Below, one piece after another: positions 36,235-45,426 of a DNA stretch of 64,000 nt (positions are counted from its first letter, which is position 1; every line of letters begins with the position of its first letter). The notes beneath the pieces were generated by a model that saw nothing but the letters and a program-made list of their open reading frames with translations, was not told the origin of the DNA and ran no database searches. A program made the position numbers and the translations under genes. The stretch comes from an uncultured Erythrobacter sp. (GTDB taxonomy: Bacteria; Pseudomonadota; Alphaproteobacteria; Sphingomonadales; Sphingomonadaceae): NCBI GenBank assembly GCA_947501005.1, contig CANMTU010000001.1, forward strand, positions 1,202,501-1,266,500. The letters run 5' to 3'.

Positions 36235-38832
36235 TCAGAAATCCACCCCCACCCGAGCATAGAGAAAGCGTCCGTTGAACCCCGATGGGGAAAACGAACT
36301 ATAGGGCAGGAAATAGCCAGTCAGGCCATAATTCGGTGTGTTTGGACCGCCAGGCTGGCCGAAGAACACCCGGTCGGGATAGCTATCGAAGACGTTGTTC
36401 GCTCCGATCGCGAGTTCGAGTTGCTGGATCGGTCGGGCGCGCAGTTCGACATCCGCCACCCATTGACTGGACAGGGTCTGATCGTTCGCCTCGACCGAAC
36501 CGGGGATCAGCACCTCGCCGAAGCGGTTGGCCCGCGCTGTGAGACCCAGAATACCGTAGTCCCAGTCGAGCCCGAGGTTCAGTTTCGTACGCGGCTGTCC
36601 GCGGGTAAGGCGCAGCGATTCCTGCCGTCCGAACAAGCTCAGGCCCGGAAGGCTCGGAAGCACTGCGGCGTCGCGGATTTCGGTCTCGTTGTCGCTGTAA
36701 CCGGCGGTGAGCGAAAAGTCGCCGACACCCAAATCGGGCATGCGATAAGTGCCGACGATCTCGAAACCCTTCGTCCGGGTGTCAATCCCGTTAATAAAGA
36801 AACGTGCCGAGGTGACATTGTTGAAACCCGCCCCCCTCAGCAATGAAACCACATCTGCGCCTTGCAGGTTTTCGGTGATGACGATCCGATCGTCGATATC
36901 AATGCGGTAGTAGTCGGCGGTGATATTGAGGCCGGGAACCATCGAGAAGGTGACACCAGCCGAAAGATTGGTCGATTCCTCGGGTTCGAGCGGCCGCGAT
37001 CCCAAGGCGACCGCAACCGGACTCGAGACCGGGAAGGTACCGATCTCCACCAAGGTACCGTTGACGTTATTGGTGCTGGTGGTGGCGTAGAACTGCTGGT
37101 GCAGGGATGGAGCCTTGAAGCCGGTGGAAGCACTGCCGCGCAGCGCGATACCGTCCACGGGTTCGATTCGGGCGGCCACCTTGCCATTGAGCGTATCGCC
37201 GAAATCGGAAAAGTTCTCGTATCGACCGGCCAACTGCACGGTCAGCATGTCGAAGAAGGTGCTTTCCAGTTCGGCATAAATGGCTTTGGCATCGCGGCTC
37301 GCATCGACCTCGTTTGCCGGGCGGAAACCGGGGAAGACTTGTGCCCCGGAAGGCGCGTTCAGGGGGGCGGCCGCGAAGGGCCCCGACAGGTAACTCTGCG
37401 GTTCGCCGGCTTCGATCTGGAAGCCCTCATCGCGATATTCCGCACCAAGAGCGACCGACAAGCCATCTCCGAGGCCGAGATCGAAGGTGCGTTGGAGATC
37501 GAGATTGAAGGTCGTCTGCTCGAAAATCAGTTCGCCTGCGTCGAAGCGCCTGAGGCTCGCATCGCCGAACGACGTGTTGAAACTGTTCTCGACGAAGAAA
37601 TGAAACGCGTTCTGGCCATGAACGCCGGAAAGGTCGTAATTAAACCCTCCCAACTCGCCCCGCACGCCGCCCGCAAAGGCGTAGTCGGTAATTTCCGAAA
37701 CGATCAGCGGCAGGAACCCTTCAGAATAGAACGGCACGAACTGCGTGGTCGAGGCAGAGAAATCGCGGTTTCGCGAATCGTTAGCGCGGCGGTAGAATCC
37801 GGCGCTTTCCGCATCTCGCTGGTTGAAGCTTGCGAAGGTATACAGTTCCGCCGCGGCGGACAGGTCGTATCCTGCATTGAGGAATAGGGCATAATCTTCG
37901 ATCGCCGCATCACCGTAACGGTGGTTGTAGCGATCGAAAGTCAATTCGCGGGGATCGACGTTTCCGGCAATGGTGGAAAACTGCTGCCGTGGATCGGCGG
38001 CCGACCGATCGGTCGGGTTGCGATCCTGGAACTGACCGGTCAGGTTAAGATAGCCGTCCGGTCCAACGGGCAGGCCGATATTGGCCGCCAGCGTCAGCGT
38101 GCCGCCGTCGCGGCGCGAGCGTTCTTCCCCGGTATCGGTCAACTGGTAGACGTTGTTGGCGCCGGCAAACGGATCGGGCACCGGTTGGCCGTTCGTATTC
38201 AGGACCGGCCCGCCCTGTTGCAGGACACTATCCATTTCGGTGCGATATTGACCATAGGTAACTTGTGCGCGCCCGCCTTCGGCGCGGCGCAGTTGAACGT
38301 TGATGACGCCCGCGATCGCGTCCGACCCGTATTGCGAGGACGCGCCGTCGCGGAGCACTTCGATCCGCTCGATCGCGAGGGGCGGAATGGTGTTGAGATC
38401 GACCGCTGCGCTGCCCCGTCCGACCGATCCGTTCAAATTGAGCAGGGCGGAGGTATGCCGACGCTTGCCGTTGACCAGCACCAGAGTCTGGTCGGGTGCC
38501 AGACCGCGCAGTGTCGCCGGGCGCAGGGCATCGGTGCCATCCGTGATGGAGGGCTGGGGGAAGTTGAAGCTGGGTACCAGTTGGTTGAGGACCTTGTTGA
38601 CTTCGGTATACCCCGAATTGGTTAGAGCCTCGCCACCGATGACGTCGATCGGCACCGGACTGTCTTCAATCGAGCGATCCGTCCTGCGCGTTCCGATCAC
38701 GACAATCTGTTCTTGCGGGATCGCAATATCTTCGGCCGACCCGTCGGGTTCGTCCAACGCTTGTTGTGCGACTGCTGGATAGGAGAGAAGTGCAAAGGCG
38801 GCAGACGAAGCGAGCAGTGCGATACGATACAT
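36235..38832 (-). CDS. TonB-dependent outer-membrane receptor
   Basis: 865 residues from ATG 38832 with GGAGGG upstream on its strand. The signal peptide (MYRIALLASSAAFALLSYPAVAQQA) is followed by a TonB-box-like IVVIGTRR segment. The plug domain spans about residues 55-165 (SPVPIDVIGGEAL to SDAIAGVINVQL), then a 22-strand barrel ending in a terminal Phe (VGVDF), the normal outer-membrane assembly signal. It imports a siderophore, vitamin, sugar or other large solute; the ligand is not predictable, and no neighbouring transporter or regulator points to one. It stands alone with tRNA-Ser upstream. Confidence 0.93.
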   Translation of the reverse strand: MYRIALLASSAAFALLSYPAVAQQALDEPDGSAEDIAIPQEQIVVIGTRRTDRSIEDSPVPIDVIGGEALTNSGYTEVNKVLNQLVPSFNFPQPSITDGTDALRPATLRGLAPDQTLVLVNGKRRHTSALLNLNGSVGRGSAAVDLNTIPPLAIERIEVLRDGASSQYGSDAIAGVINVQLRRAEGGRAQVTYGQYRTEMDSVLQQGGPVLNTNGQPVPDPFAGANNVYQLTDTGEERSRRDGGTLTLAANIGLPVGPDGYLNLTGQFQDRNPTDRSAADPRQQFSTIAGNVDPRELTFDRYNHRYGDAAIEDYALFLNAGYDLSAAAELYTFASFNQRDAESAGFYRRANDSRNRDFSASTTQFVPFYSEGFLPLIVSEITDYAFAGGVRGELGGFNYDLSGVHGQNAFHFFVENSFNTSFGDASLRRFDAGELIFEQTTFNLDLQRTFDLGLGDGLSVALGAEYRDEGFQIEAGEPQSYLSGPFAAAPLNAPSGAQVFPGFRPANEVDASRDAKAIYAELESTFFDMLTVQLAGRYENFSDFGDTLNGKVAARIEPVDGIALRGSASTGFKAPSLHQQFYATTSTNNVNGTLVEIGTFPVSSPVAVALGSRPLEPEESTNLSAGVTFSMVPGLNITADYYRIDIDDRIVITENLQGADVVSLLRGAGFNNVTSARFFINGIDTRTKGFEIVGTYRMPDLGVGDFSLTAGYSDNETEIRDAAVLPSLPGLSLFGRQESLRLTRGQPRTKLNLGLDWDYGILGLTARANRFGEVLIPGSVEANDQTLSSQWVADVELRARPIQQLELAIGANNVFDSYPDRVFFGQPGGPNTPNYGLTGYFLPYSSFSPSGFNGRFLYARVGVDF

Positions 38833-39009
38833 TGCAGACCCTCCTTGGGACAGTCCATGACTACCCATCACGCAACAATGAAACAAGAACACAATTCTAA
38901 GCTTGCCAGAAATTCTGCGTCCGTCGCAAAAAGGACACAAAGCCTGTTTTCTGGCAGTTTGAGTCGTTGTTTGATCGTTCGTATCAGAGGTTGGATGAGC
39001 AATGAGGTT

Positions 39010-39099
39010 TGGCGGACAGGGTGGGATTCGAACCCACGGTGGGCGTGAACCCACGGCGGTTTTCAAGACCGCTGCATTCGACCGCTCTGCCACCTGTCC
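39010..39099 (-). tRNA. tRNA-Ser (anticodon UGA)
   Basis: Acceptor stem GGACAGG/CCTGTCC, discriminator G and an encoded CCA (complement of TGG at 39010-39012). The anticodon stem GCGGT/ACCGC encloses the loop CTTGAAA, so the anticodon is TGA. A long variable arm and the T-loop GGTTCGAATCC complete a class II tRNA of 90 bases. Confidence 0.96.
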
Positions 39100-39223
39100 G
39101 CGATCGTGATCCGCGTAACGAAACCGCCTCGGCTTGTCACTGGCAATCCGAAGCTGGACGAAAAGACCGCAATGCGCGATCAATGGCATTGGCGGTTCAG
39201 CCAGGGTGTGCGAAGACCGGATC

Positions 39224-40243
39224 ATGAAATGGACCGGACCTTTCCTCGCGATCGCAGCTGCCCTGACCATTCCGTCTTCCGCGCCGGCAGCGGCTCAGGC
39301 CATGACGTTCGATCAGTATCTGCAAGTTCTCGTGGCGCGGTCGCGGGCGGAAGGCGTCAGCGATGCGACGATCTCGCGCATGACGAACGGTCTCAATCCG
39401 AGCAGCCGGGTGATCGAGCTCGACCGGTCGCAACCCGGTTCCTCGTCCGGCAACAGTTTCCCGCCGCTTTCCTCCTATATCGCGCGCCATGTCGACGGGG
39501 CACGGATCGGTGGGGGGCAGCGGGAATATCGCAATGCGCGATCGATCCTTGCCTCAATCGAACGCGAATATGGCGTGCCGGGCGAAATCCTGGTGGCGAT
39601 CTGGGGGCACGAGACGGCGTATGGCCGGGTAACCGGCGGATTCGATCTGGCGCAGGCGCTGGGAACGCTCGCATGGGAAGGCCGCAGGCGCGATCTGTTC
39701 GAGAACGAGTTCGTCGCCTTGATGAAGGTTGCCGACAAGGGCTATTCCCGCGCGCAATTACAAGGCAGTTGGGCCGGTGCGTTCGGCAACCCCCAATTCC
39801 TCCCAAGCGTCTATCTGCGCCTTGCCGCCGACGGCGATGGAGACGGCCGGGCCGATATTATGAACAACCGCGCCGATACGCTGGCGTCGATCGCCAATTA
39901 TTTTCGCGATGCCGGCTGGCGCACCGGGCAACCGTGGGGCGTGCCCGCCTATGTGCCGAGCGGGTTTGCGCCGGCGCGCTATGCAACGAAGATCGATGCG
40001 CCGGTTTGCGAACGGGTGCATAGCCGGCACAGCCAGTTCAAGCGGATCGAGGAATGGCAGGCGCTCGGCATTCGGGAACAACGGCCCTTGCCCCCCGGCA
40101 CGCTGGTTTCGCTGTTCCAGCCTGACGGGCCGGGAAGCCCGGCCTGGCTGCTCACCTCGAACTACCGCGTCATCCTAGAGTATAATTGTTCCAACTACTA
40201 TGCGATGAGCGTGGGACTTCTGGCCGACGAGATCGCCTCCTGA
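39224..40243 (+). CDS. lytic murein transglycosylase, MltB (GH103) type
   Basis: 339 residues from ATG 39224 with a signal peptide ending near APAAAQA. It cleaves the glycan strands of peptidoglycan, forming 1,6-anhydro-muramic ends. The catalytic Glu is in VAIWGHETAYGRVTGG (about residue 122), followed by family blocks AFGNPQFLPSVYL (as MltB AMGxxQFMPSSY) and DGDGRADI, a calcium-loop-like segment. No lipobox, so it is a soluble periplasmic form rather than outer-membrane MltB. It lies upstream of a D,D-carboxypeptidase gene, consistent with a wall-remodelling pair. Confidence 0.92.
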   Translation: MKWTGPFLAIAAALTIPSSAPAAAQAMTFDQYLQVLVARSRAEGVSDATISRMTNGLNPSSRVIELDRSQPGSSSGNSFPPLSSYIARHVDGARIGGGQREYRNARSILASIEREYGVPGEILVAIWGHETAYGRVTGGFDLAQALGTLAWEGRRRDLFENEFVALMKVADKGYSRAQLQGSWAGAFGNPQFLPSVYLRLAADGDGDGRADIMNNRADTLASIANYFRDAGWRTGQPWGVPAYVPSGFAPARYATKIDAPVCERVHSRHSQFKRIEEWQALGIREQRPLPPGTLVSLFQPDGPGSPAWLLTSNYRVILEYNCSNYYAMSVGLLADEIAS

Positions 40244-40316
40244 GGACACCGGAACGGTGGACCGAATGGCGATCGGCGGTCGACCTGCGCGTACCTTGCG
40301 AATAACGGACCCGACC

Positions 40317-41513
40317 ATGCGTGCCCCGAACCTGCCGCGAGCCGCGCTGACGCTCGCGATCCTTGCCCAGATTAGCCTGCCGGTCCCCGCCATCGCACAA
40401 CCGCAAAACGTGCAGCCGCGCAACGCACAGCCCATCGCACCGCCATCGGCGGAGGACGCGCCGATGGCCTATCTCGTCGATGCCGCCAACGGCCAGGTGC
40501 TGTTCGCGCGGGAGGCCGACCGCCGTTTCATGCCCGCCTCACTGACCAAGGCGATGACCACCTTTCTCGCCTTCGAACTGATGGAGGAAGGCCGCTTGCG
40601 GCAGGGCGCCGTCCACACGGTGAAGCCCGAGACCTTTCGCAAATGGCGCGGCGTCGGATCGACCATGTTCCTCGGCGCGAACGACCGGGTGACGGCGGAC
40701 GATCTGCTGCACGGCGTCACGACGGTTTCGGCGAATGACGGCGCGGTCGTCCTCGCGGAAAGCGTCGCGGGCTCGGTTGCGGCGTGGACCCGGGCAATGA
40801 ACCGGAAGGCGCGCGAAATCGGCATGGCCGACAGCCATTTCGAAACCCCCAATGGCTGGATGGACGAGGGCGGGACCTTCGTGACCGCACGCGACTTGGC
40901 GACGCTTGGCCGTGCAATGGTGGAACGGCATCCAGCGAAATACGCACATTACGTCGGCAAGCGGGAATTTCGCTACAACGACATCACGCAGCCGAACCAC
41001 GACCCGTTGAGCGGTGTCGTCCCCGGTGTCGACGGGGTCAAGACCGGCTTCACCAATCAGGCCGGATACGGCTATCTCGCTTCGGCGAAGCGCGGGCGGC
41101 AACGGCTCGTCATGGTCATCGCCGGCAGTCCGCGAAGCGGAGCGCGCAACCGGGCCGCCCGGCAATTGCTCGAATGGGGTTTCGCCTCGTTCCGGCAACG
41201 CGAGCTTGCGGCAGGGGGGCGCGAGATCGCTAGGGCCGCGGTTCAGGGCGGCGATGCGCTGCGCGTTCCGCTTGCCGCCCGCACTCCGCTGGTGGTCGAC
41301 CTGCCTTATCGCAACGCACCGGAGGTCACGACGCGCCTGACATATGAGGGGCCGCTGATCGCCCCCATTGCGAAGGGGGAAACGGTGGCGCAGCTCGAAG
41401 TGACGCTCGGTTCGTCGGAAACCCATACCGTCCCGCTGGCCGCGATGGAGGAGGTGGCGGAAGCCTCGTTCCTGCGCCGGATCTGGAACGGCATCGTCGG
41501 GTGGTTCGCCTGA
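40317..41513 (+). CDS. D-alanyl-D-alanine carboxypeptidase (PBP5/6, DacC-like)
   Basis: 398 residues from ATG 40317, which gives a proper signal peptide (cut near VPAIAQ); the GTG at 40257 would bury it. A periplasmic serine enzyme trimming pentapeptide stems. The three penicillin-binding motifs are present: SxxK in MPASLTKAMTT, SxN in TVSANDGAVV, and KTG in DGVKTGFTNQ. The C-terminal PBP5-type domain and an amphipathic end (FLRRIWNGIVGWFA), likely a membrane anchor, complete it. Its TGA overlaps the tmk start by one base (TGATG). Confidence 0.93.
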   Translation: MRAPNLPRAALTLAILAQISLPVPAIAQPQNVQPRNAQPIAPPSAEDAPMAYLVDAANGQVLFAREADRRFMPASLTKAMTTFLAFELMEEGRLRQGAVHTVKPETFRKWRGVGSTMFLGANDRVTADDLLHGVTTVSANDGAVVLAESVAGSVAAWTRAMNRKAREIGMADSHFETPNGWMDEGGTFVTARDLATLGRAMVERHPAKYAHYVGKREFRYNDITQPNHDPLSGVVPGVDGVKTGFTNQAGYGYLASAKRGRQRLVMVIAGSPRSGARNRAARQLLEWGFASFRQRELAAGGREIARAAVQGGDALRVPLAARTPLVVDLPYRNAPEVTTRLTYEGPLIAPIAKGETVAQLEVTLGSSETHTVPLAAMEEVAEASFLRRIWNGIVGWFA

Positions 41514-42151
41514 TGCGCGGCAGGTTCGTCGCGTTCGAAGGAGGCGAGGGGTGCGGCAAATCGACTCAGGCGCGCAAGCTCGTCGAGGCGCTGCAAGGGG
41601 CGGGGCTGACGGCGTTGCATACGCGCGAACCGGGCGGCACGCCGGGTGCCGAGGCGATCCGCACCCTGTTGCTCGAACCGCCGGGCGCGGGATGGGGCAT
41701 GGAAGCCGAAGCCCTGCTGTTCGCCGCCGCCCGCGCCGATCATGTCGCCTGCCATATTCGCCCCGCGCTTGAGCGTGGGGATTGGGTGGTGAGCGACCGG
41801 TTTCTCGATAGCAGCCGCGCCTATCAGGGCGCCGCGGGAAGGATGGGCGATGCGGCCATCCGCACCCTGCACACCATCGGTAGCCGCGATCTGCTGCCCG
41901 ATCTGACGCTGGTGCTGGACGTGGACGATGCGACCGTCAGCCGGCGGCTCGGCCTGCGCGATGGCGGAGCGAGCGATGCGATCGGTGGGCGGAATGCGGC
42001 GTATCACCAGGCGGTCAATGCGGCGTTCCGCGAGTTTGCGGGCGCCGAAGGCGAGCGGTTCGCGGTAATATCCGGCACCGGATCGATCGACGCGGTGCAC
42101 GACCGCGTATGGCAGGCGGTCAGCCCGCTCCTCGACCGGCATCGCGCATGA
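41513..42151 (+). CDS. tmk: thymidylate kinase
   Basis: 212 residues. Phosphorylates dTMP to dTDP in the cytosol. P-loop FEGGEGCGKSTQ (about residues 8-19), the DR-x motif VVSDRFLDSSRAYQG, and a LID region with arginines (RRLGLRDGG). Translationally coupled to the upstream dac gene and, by an ATGA overlap, to holB: the common tmk-holB pair. Confidence 0.95.
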   Translation: MRGRFVAFEGGEGCGKSTQARKLVEALQGAGLTALHTREPGGTPGAEAIRTLLLEPPGAGWGMEAEALLFAAARADHVACHIRPALERGDWVVSDRFLDSSRAYQGAAGRMGDAAIRTLHTIGSRDLLPDLTLVLDVDDATVSRRLGLRDGGASDAIGGRNAAYHQAVNAAFREFAGAEGERFAVISGTGSIDAVHDRVWQAVSPLLDRHRA

Positions 42152-43095
42152 AGATGGTGGGCCACGACGCTGCATGGGAGGCATGGCGCCGCGCCCGATC
42201 GGCCGAGCGGTTGCATCATGCCTGGCTTCTCACCGGCAAGGAGGGACTGGGCAAGGCCAGTTTCGCCCGCGCGGCTGCGGCGGAGCTGCTCGATGCGAAC
42301 GGCGGCGGCGCCCATCCCGACATCCTCGAACTGACCTACGCGGCGAAGGACGACAAGGAAGAGCGCAAGCGCGCCGACGGCAAGCCGTTCGAAAAGGCGC
42401 GTAGCATTCGCATCGCGCAGATACGGGCGATGCAGCGGCGGCTGACGACCCGCCCCACGCTGGGCGACAAACGCGTCGTCATCATCGATCCCGCCGACGA
42501 TCTGGAGCGTAACGCCGCCAACGCTTTGCTGAAGAGCCTCGAGGAACCGCCCGAAGGCACCTACTTCCTGCTGGTGGCGCATCGTCCGGCCCGGCTGCTG
42601 CCCACCATCCGTTCCCGCTGCCGGACGGTCCGGTTCGGGTCCTTGGGAGATGGCGCGATGAACGAACTGATCGACCGTCTGGCACCCGAGGCGAACGCGG
42701 AAGCGCGCAGCGCCGCCATTCGCGCGGCGGCAGGGTCACCGGGGGCGGCGCTCGGCTTTCTGCGTCTCGATCTGGGTAAGGCCAACAGCCTGATGCAGTC
42801 GATCCTCGAACAAGGCGATCGCGGCTTCGCCTTGCGCGGCGCACTGGCCGAGGTGATCGGAGCACGGCCGGATCGCGAGCGGTTGCAGGCCATACTCGAC
42901 CTTGCCCGGGCAACCCTGGCCGAACGCATCACGGAAGACGTGCCGGATCCCACCGCCCTGATCGAGGCGCATGGCGAACTCGTCCAGCTGACGGCGGAGC
43001 AGCCGACCTACAATTACGATGCCGGATTGCTGGCGATGCAGATCGGCACCTTGCTCGCCCGGGCGGGGGCGGCTAGCGCTGATCGCCATGGCTGA
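42148..43095 (+). CDS. holB: DNA polymerase III subunit delta'
   Basis: 315 residues from ATG 42148 (ATGA overlap with tmk). Part of the clamp-loader complex. The Walker-A-like segment is LLTGKEGLGKASFA, and the SRC motif (TIRSRCRTVRF) and NALLKSLEEPPEGTYF block are typical. The zinc-cysteine cluster of gamma/tau and E. coli delta' is absent, as in other alphaproteobacterial delta' proteins. Its last 8 bases overlap metG. Confidence 0.93.
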   Translation: MKMVGHDAAWEAWRRARSAERLHHAWLLTGKEGLGKASFARAAAAELLDANGGGAHPDILELTYAAKDDKEERKRADGKPFEKARSIRIAQIRAMQRRLTTRPTLGDKRVVIIDPADDLERNAANALLKSLEEPPEGTYFLLVAHRPARLLPTIRSRCRTVRFGSLGDGAMNELIDRLAPEANAEARSAAIRAAAGSPGAALGFLRLDLGKANSLMQSILEQGDRGFALRGALAEVIGARPDRERLQAILDLARATLAERITEDVPDPTALIEAHGELVQLTAEQPTYNYDAGLLAMQIGTLLARAGAASADRHG

Positions 43096-44647
43096 ACCCT
43101 ATTACATCACGACAGCGATCCATTATCCCAACGGCAAGCCGCATATCGGCCACGCCTATGAGACGGTTGCCGCCGACGTCATGGCCCGTTTCCAGCGGCT
43201 GCGCGGCCGCGATGTGCGCTTCCAGACGGGCACCGACGAACACGGCCTCAAAATGGCCCAGAAGGCGCGGGAGCTGGGCCGGACACCGCGCGCGTTGGCG
43301 GATGAAATGGCTGGCTATTTCAAGAGCTTGTTCGACCAGCTTGATATCTCCTACGACCGTTTCATCCGCACGACCGACGTGGATCACCATCACGCCAGTC
43401 AGGCGATCTGGCAGGCGATGGAAGCCAATGGCGATATCTATCTCGACCGTTACGAAGGCTGGTATTCGGTTCGGGACGAGGCGTTCTACGACGAGAAGGA
43501 ACTGATCGAGGGGGAGGGGGGTGCTCGCCTGTCTCCGCAAGGGACGCCGGTGGAATGGACGGAGGAGGAGACCTGTTTCTTCCGCCTCTCGCGCTATCAG
43601 GACCAATTGCTCGCACTGCTCAACACGCCGGGCTTCCTCGAACCGGCGAGCCGCCGCAACGAGATGGTGGCGTTCGTCGAAGGCGGGTTGAACGATCTGT
43701 CGATCAGCCGCACCAGCTTCGATTGGGGCGTTCGCGTGCCGGGGCATCCAGACCATGTGATGTATGTGTGGGTCGACGCGCTGACCAATTACCTCACCGG
43801 GGCGGGCTACCCTGACGATGCGGCGACGTTCGAGAAATTCTGGCCGGCCGATCTCCACCTGATCGGCAAGGATATCGTGCGCTTTCACACGGTCTATTGG
43901 CCGGCATTCCTGATGAGCGCGAACCTCCCCGTGCCGAAGAAAGTGTTCGGGCATGGTTTCCTCCTCAACCGGGGGCAGAAGGAATCGAAGTCGCTCGGCA
44001 ACGTAACCGATCCCGGCGCCTTGATTGCGCAGTTTGGGGTGGATCCGCTCCGTTATTTTCTCCTGGCCGAGGTGACGTTCGGGCAGGACGGCAGCTATTC
44101 AGCGCAAGCTCTTGTAAACAGGGCAAATGCCGAACTGGCCAACAGTTTCGGCAACCTCGTGCAGCGCACGCTGTCGATGGTCCACAAGAACATGGACGGC
44201 AAGCTGTCGCAGTTCGCGCCTGCGGGGGCCGACAAGGCTCTCCTGACGGTCGTGCAGGATGCCTGCCTCGATAGCTTGCCCAGTGCCTTCAAGAATCTGG
44301 CGTTCAGCGTGGGGATCGAGGCATGGCTGCGCGCGGTATTCGCGTGCAACCAGTATGTCGACGAGCAGGCGCCGTGGGCCTTGCGCAAGACCGATCCCGA
44401 ACGAATGGCGGCGGTGCTGCAGACGCTGGTTCTGGCGATCCGCGATCTTGCCGTCGCGATCCAGCCCGTCATTCCCGGCAAGGCGGCGGCGGTACTCGAC
44501 CAGCTTGGCGTGCCCGAGAATGCGCGAAGCTATGCCGATCTCGCGGATCAGAGCTGGTACGATGCCCGGGTTGCGAGCGGCAAGCCGATTGACAAGCCGG
44601 TGCCGATCTTCCCGCGTTTGGAACTGGCCGAAGAGGACATCGCCTGA
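43088..44647 (+). CDS. metG: methionyl-tRNA synthetase
   Basis: 519 residues from ATG 43088. A class I synthetase charging tRNA-Met. HIGH motif variant HIGHAYET (about residues 18-25) and a KMSKS motif reading KESKSLGN (about 296-303), so Met of KMSKS is Glu. The zinc-knuckle cysteines of the E. coli type are lacking in the connective-peptide region, so it is the short zinc-free type. No C-terminal tRNA-binding dimer domain. Overlaps tatD by TGATG. Confidence 0.95.
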   Translation: MAEPYYITTAIHYPNGKPHIGHAYETVAADVMARFQRLRGRDVRFQTGTDEHGLKMAQKARELGRTPRALADEMAGYFKSLFDQLDISYDRFIRTTDVDHHHASQAIWQAMEANGDIYLDRYEGWYSVRDEAFYDEKELIEGEGGARLSPQGTPVEWTEEETCFFRLSRYQDQLLALLNTPGFLEPASRRNEMVAFVEGGLNDLSISRTSFDWGVRVPGHPDHVMYVWVDALTNYLTGAGYPDDAATFEKFWPADLHLIGKDIVRFHTVYWPAFLMSANLPVPKKVFGHGFLLNRGQKESKSLGNVTDPGALIAQFGVDPLRYFLLAEVTFGQDGSYSAQALVNRANAELANSFGNLVQRTLSMVHKNMDGKLSQFAPAGADKALLTVVQDACLDSLPSAFKNLAFSVGIEAWLRAVFACNQYVDEQAPWALRKTDPERMAAVLQTLVLAIRDLAVAIQPVIPGKAAAVLDQLGVPENARSYADLADQSWYDARVASGKPIDKPVPIFPRLELAEEDIA

Positions 44648-45426
44648 TGCTGGTCGATAGCCACTGCCATCTCGAATACGAAGGACTGGTCGAAGATCAG
44701 GACGCGGTGCTGGCGCGCGCGCGCGCGCGCGGGGTCGGGGCCTTCCTCAACATCTCGACCAAGCGTTCCGAATGGGCGAATGTCGTCGCGACGGCCAATG
44801 CGCGGGATGACGTCTGGGCGAGCGTGGGGATCCATCCGCATCATGCCGACGATCATCAGGACCTGAGCGAAGACGCGCTGTTGGCGGCGACCGAGGACGA
44901 ACGCGTCGTCGGGATCGGGGAAACCGGTCTCGATTACTTCTACGAACATTCCGATCGCGCCGCGCAGCAAGTGCTGTTCCGCCGCCATATCGCCGTGTCC
45001 CGCCGGACCGGCTTGCCGCTGATCATACATACCCGCGATGCGGAGAGCGACACGCTCGATATTCTTGCCGAGGAGATGGAGCAGGGGGCTTTTACGGCTC
45101 TCATCCATTGCTTCACCGCCTCGGCCGAGTTCGGCGCACGGGTGCTGGAACTGGGCCTGACGATTTCGCTTTCGGGTATCGTCACATTCAAGAACGCCAA
45201 GGACTTGCAGGCTTTTGCTGCGACGGTCCCGCAGGATCGGCTGCTGGTCGAAACCGATAGCCCATTCCTAGCGCCAGTTCCGCATCGCGGCAAGACATGC
45301 GAGCCGGCCTATGTCGGAGACACCGCCGCCTACATCGCGGGTCTGCGCGACGAAGAGCCGGCGGAACTGGCGCGGTACACCACCGAAAACTTCTACCGCC
45401 TGTTCGGCAAGGCGCGGGCTTCGTGA
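44647..45426 (+). CDS. tatD: TatD-family metal-dependent hydrolase/deoxyribonuclease
   Basis: 259 residues with a TIM-barrel amidohydrolase fold. Metal ligands: LVDSHCHLEY (His-x-His), VGIGETGLDY (Glu), IIHTRDA (His), LIHCFTAS (His) and VETDSPFLAP (Asp). TatD enzymes are 3'-5' exonucleases acting in DNA quality control. It contains a (GC)9 tract coding for alternating Ala-Arg (residues about 23-28). Overlaps the downstream MBL gene by GTGA. Confidence 0.94.
   Translation: MLVDSHCHLEYEGLVEDQDAVLARARARGVGAFLNISTKRSEWANVVATANARDDVWASVGIHPHHADDHQDLSEDALLAATEDERVVGIGETGLDYFYEHSDRAAQQVLFRRHIAVSRRTGLPLIIHTRDAESDTLDILAEEMEQGAFTALIHCFTASAEFGARVLELGLTISLSGIVTFKNAKDLQAFAATVPQDRLLVETDSPFLAPVPHRGKTCEPAYVGDTAAYIAGLRDEEPAELARYTTENFYRLFGKARAS
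44713..44730 (+). repeat. (GC)9 dinucleotide tract inside tatD
   Basis: Nine GC units in the 5' part of tatD, encoding ARARAR. A slippage-prone tract whose change in unit number would shift the frame near the start of the gene. Confidence 0.85.

Noticed and set aside
36058-36846. Plus-strand frame of 262 codons near the TonB receptor gene
   Set aside because: Most of it is antisense to the receptor's C-terminal barrel; no ribosome-binding site.
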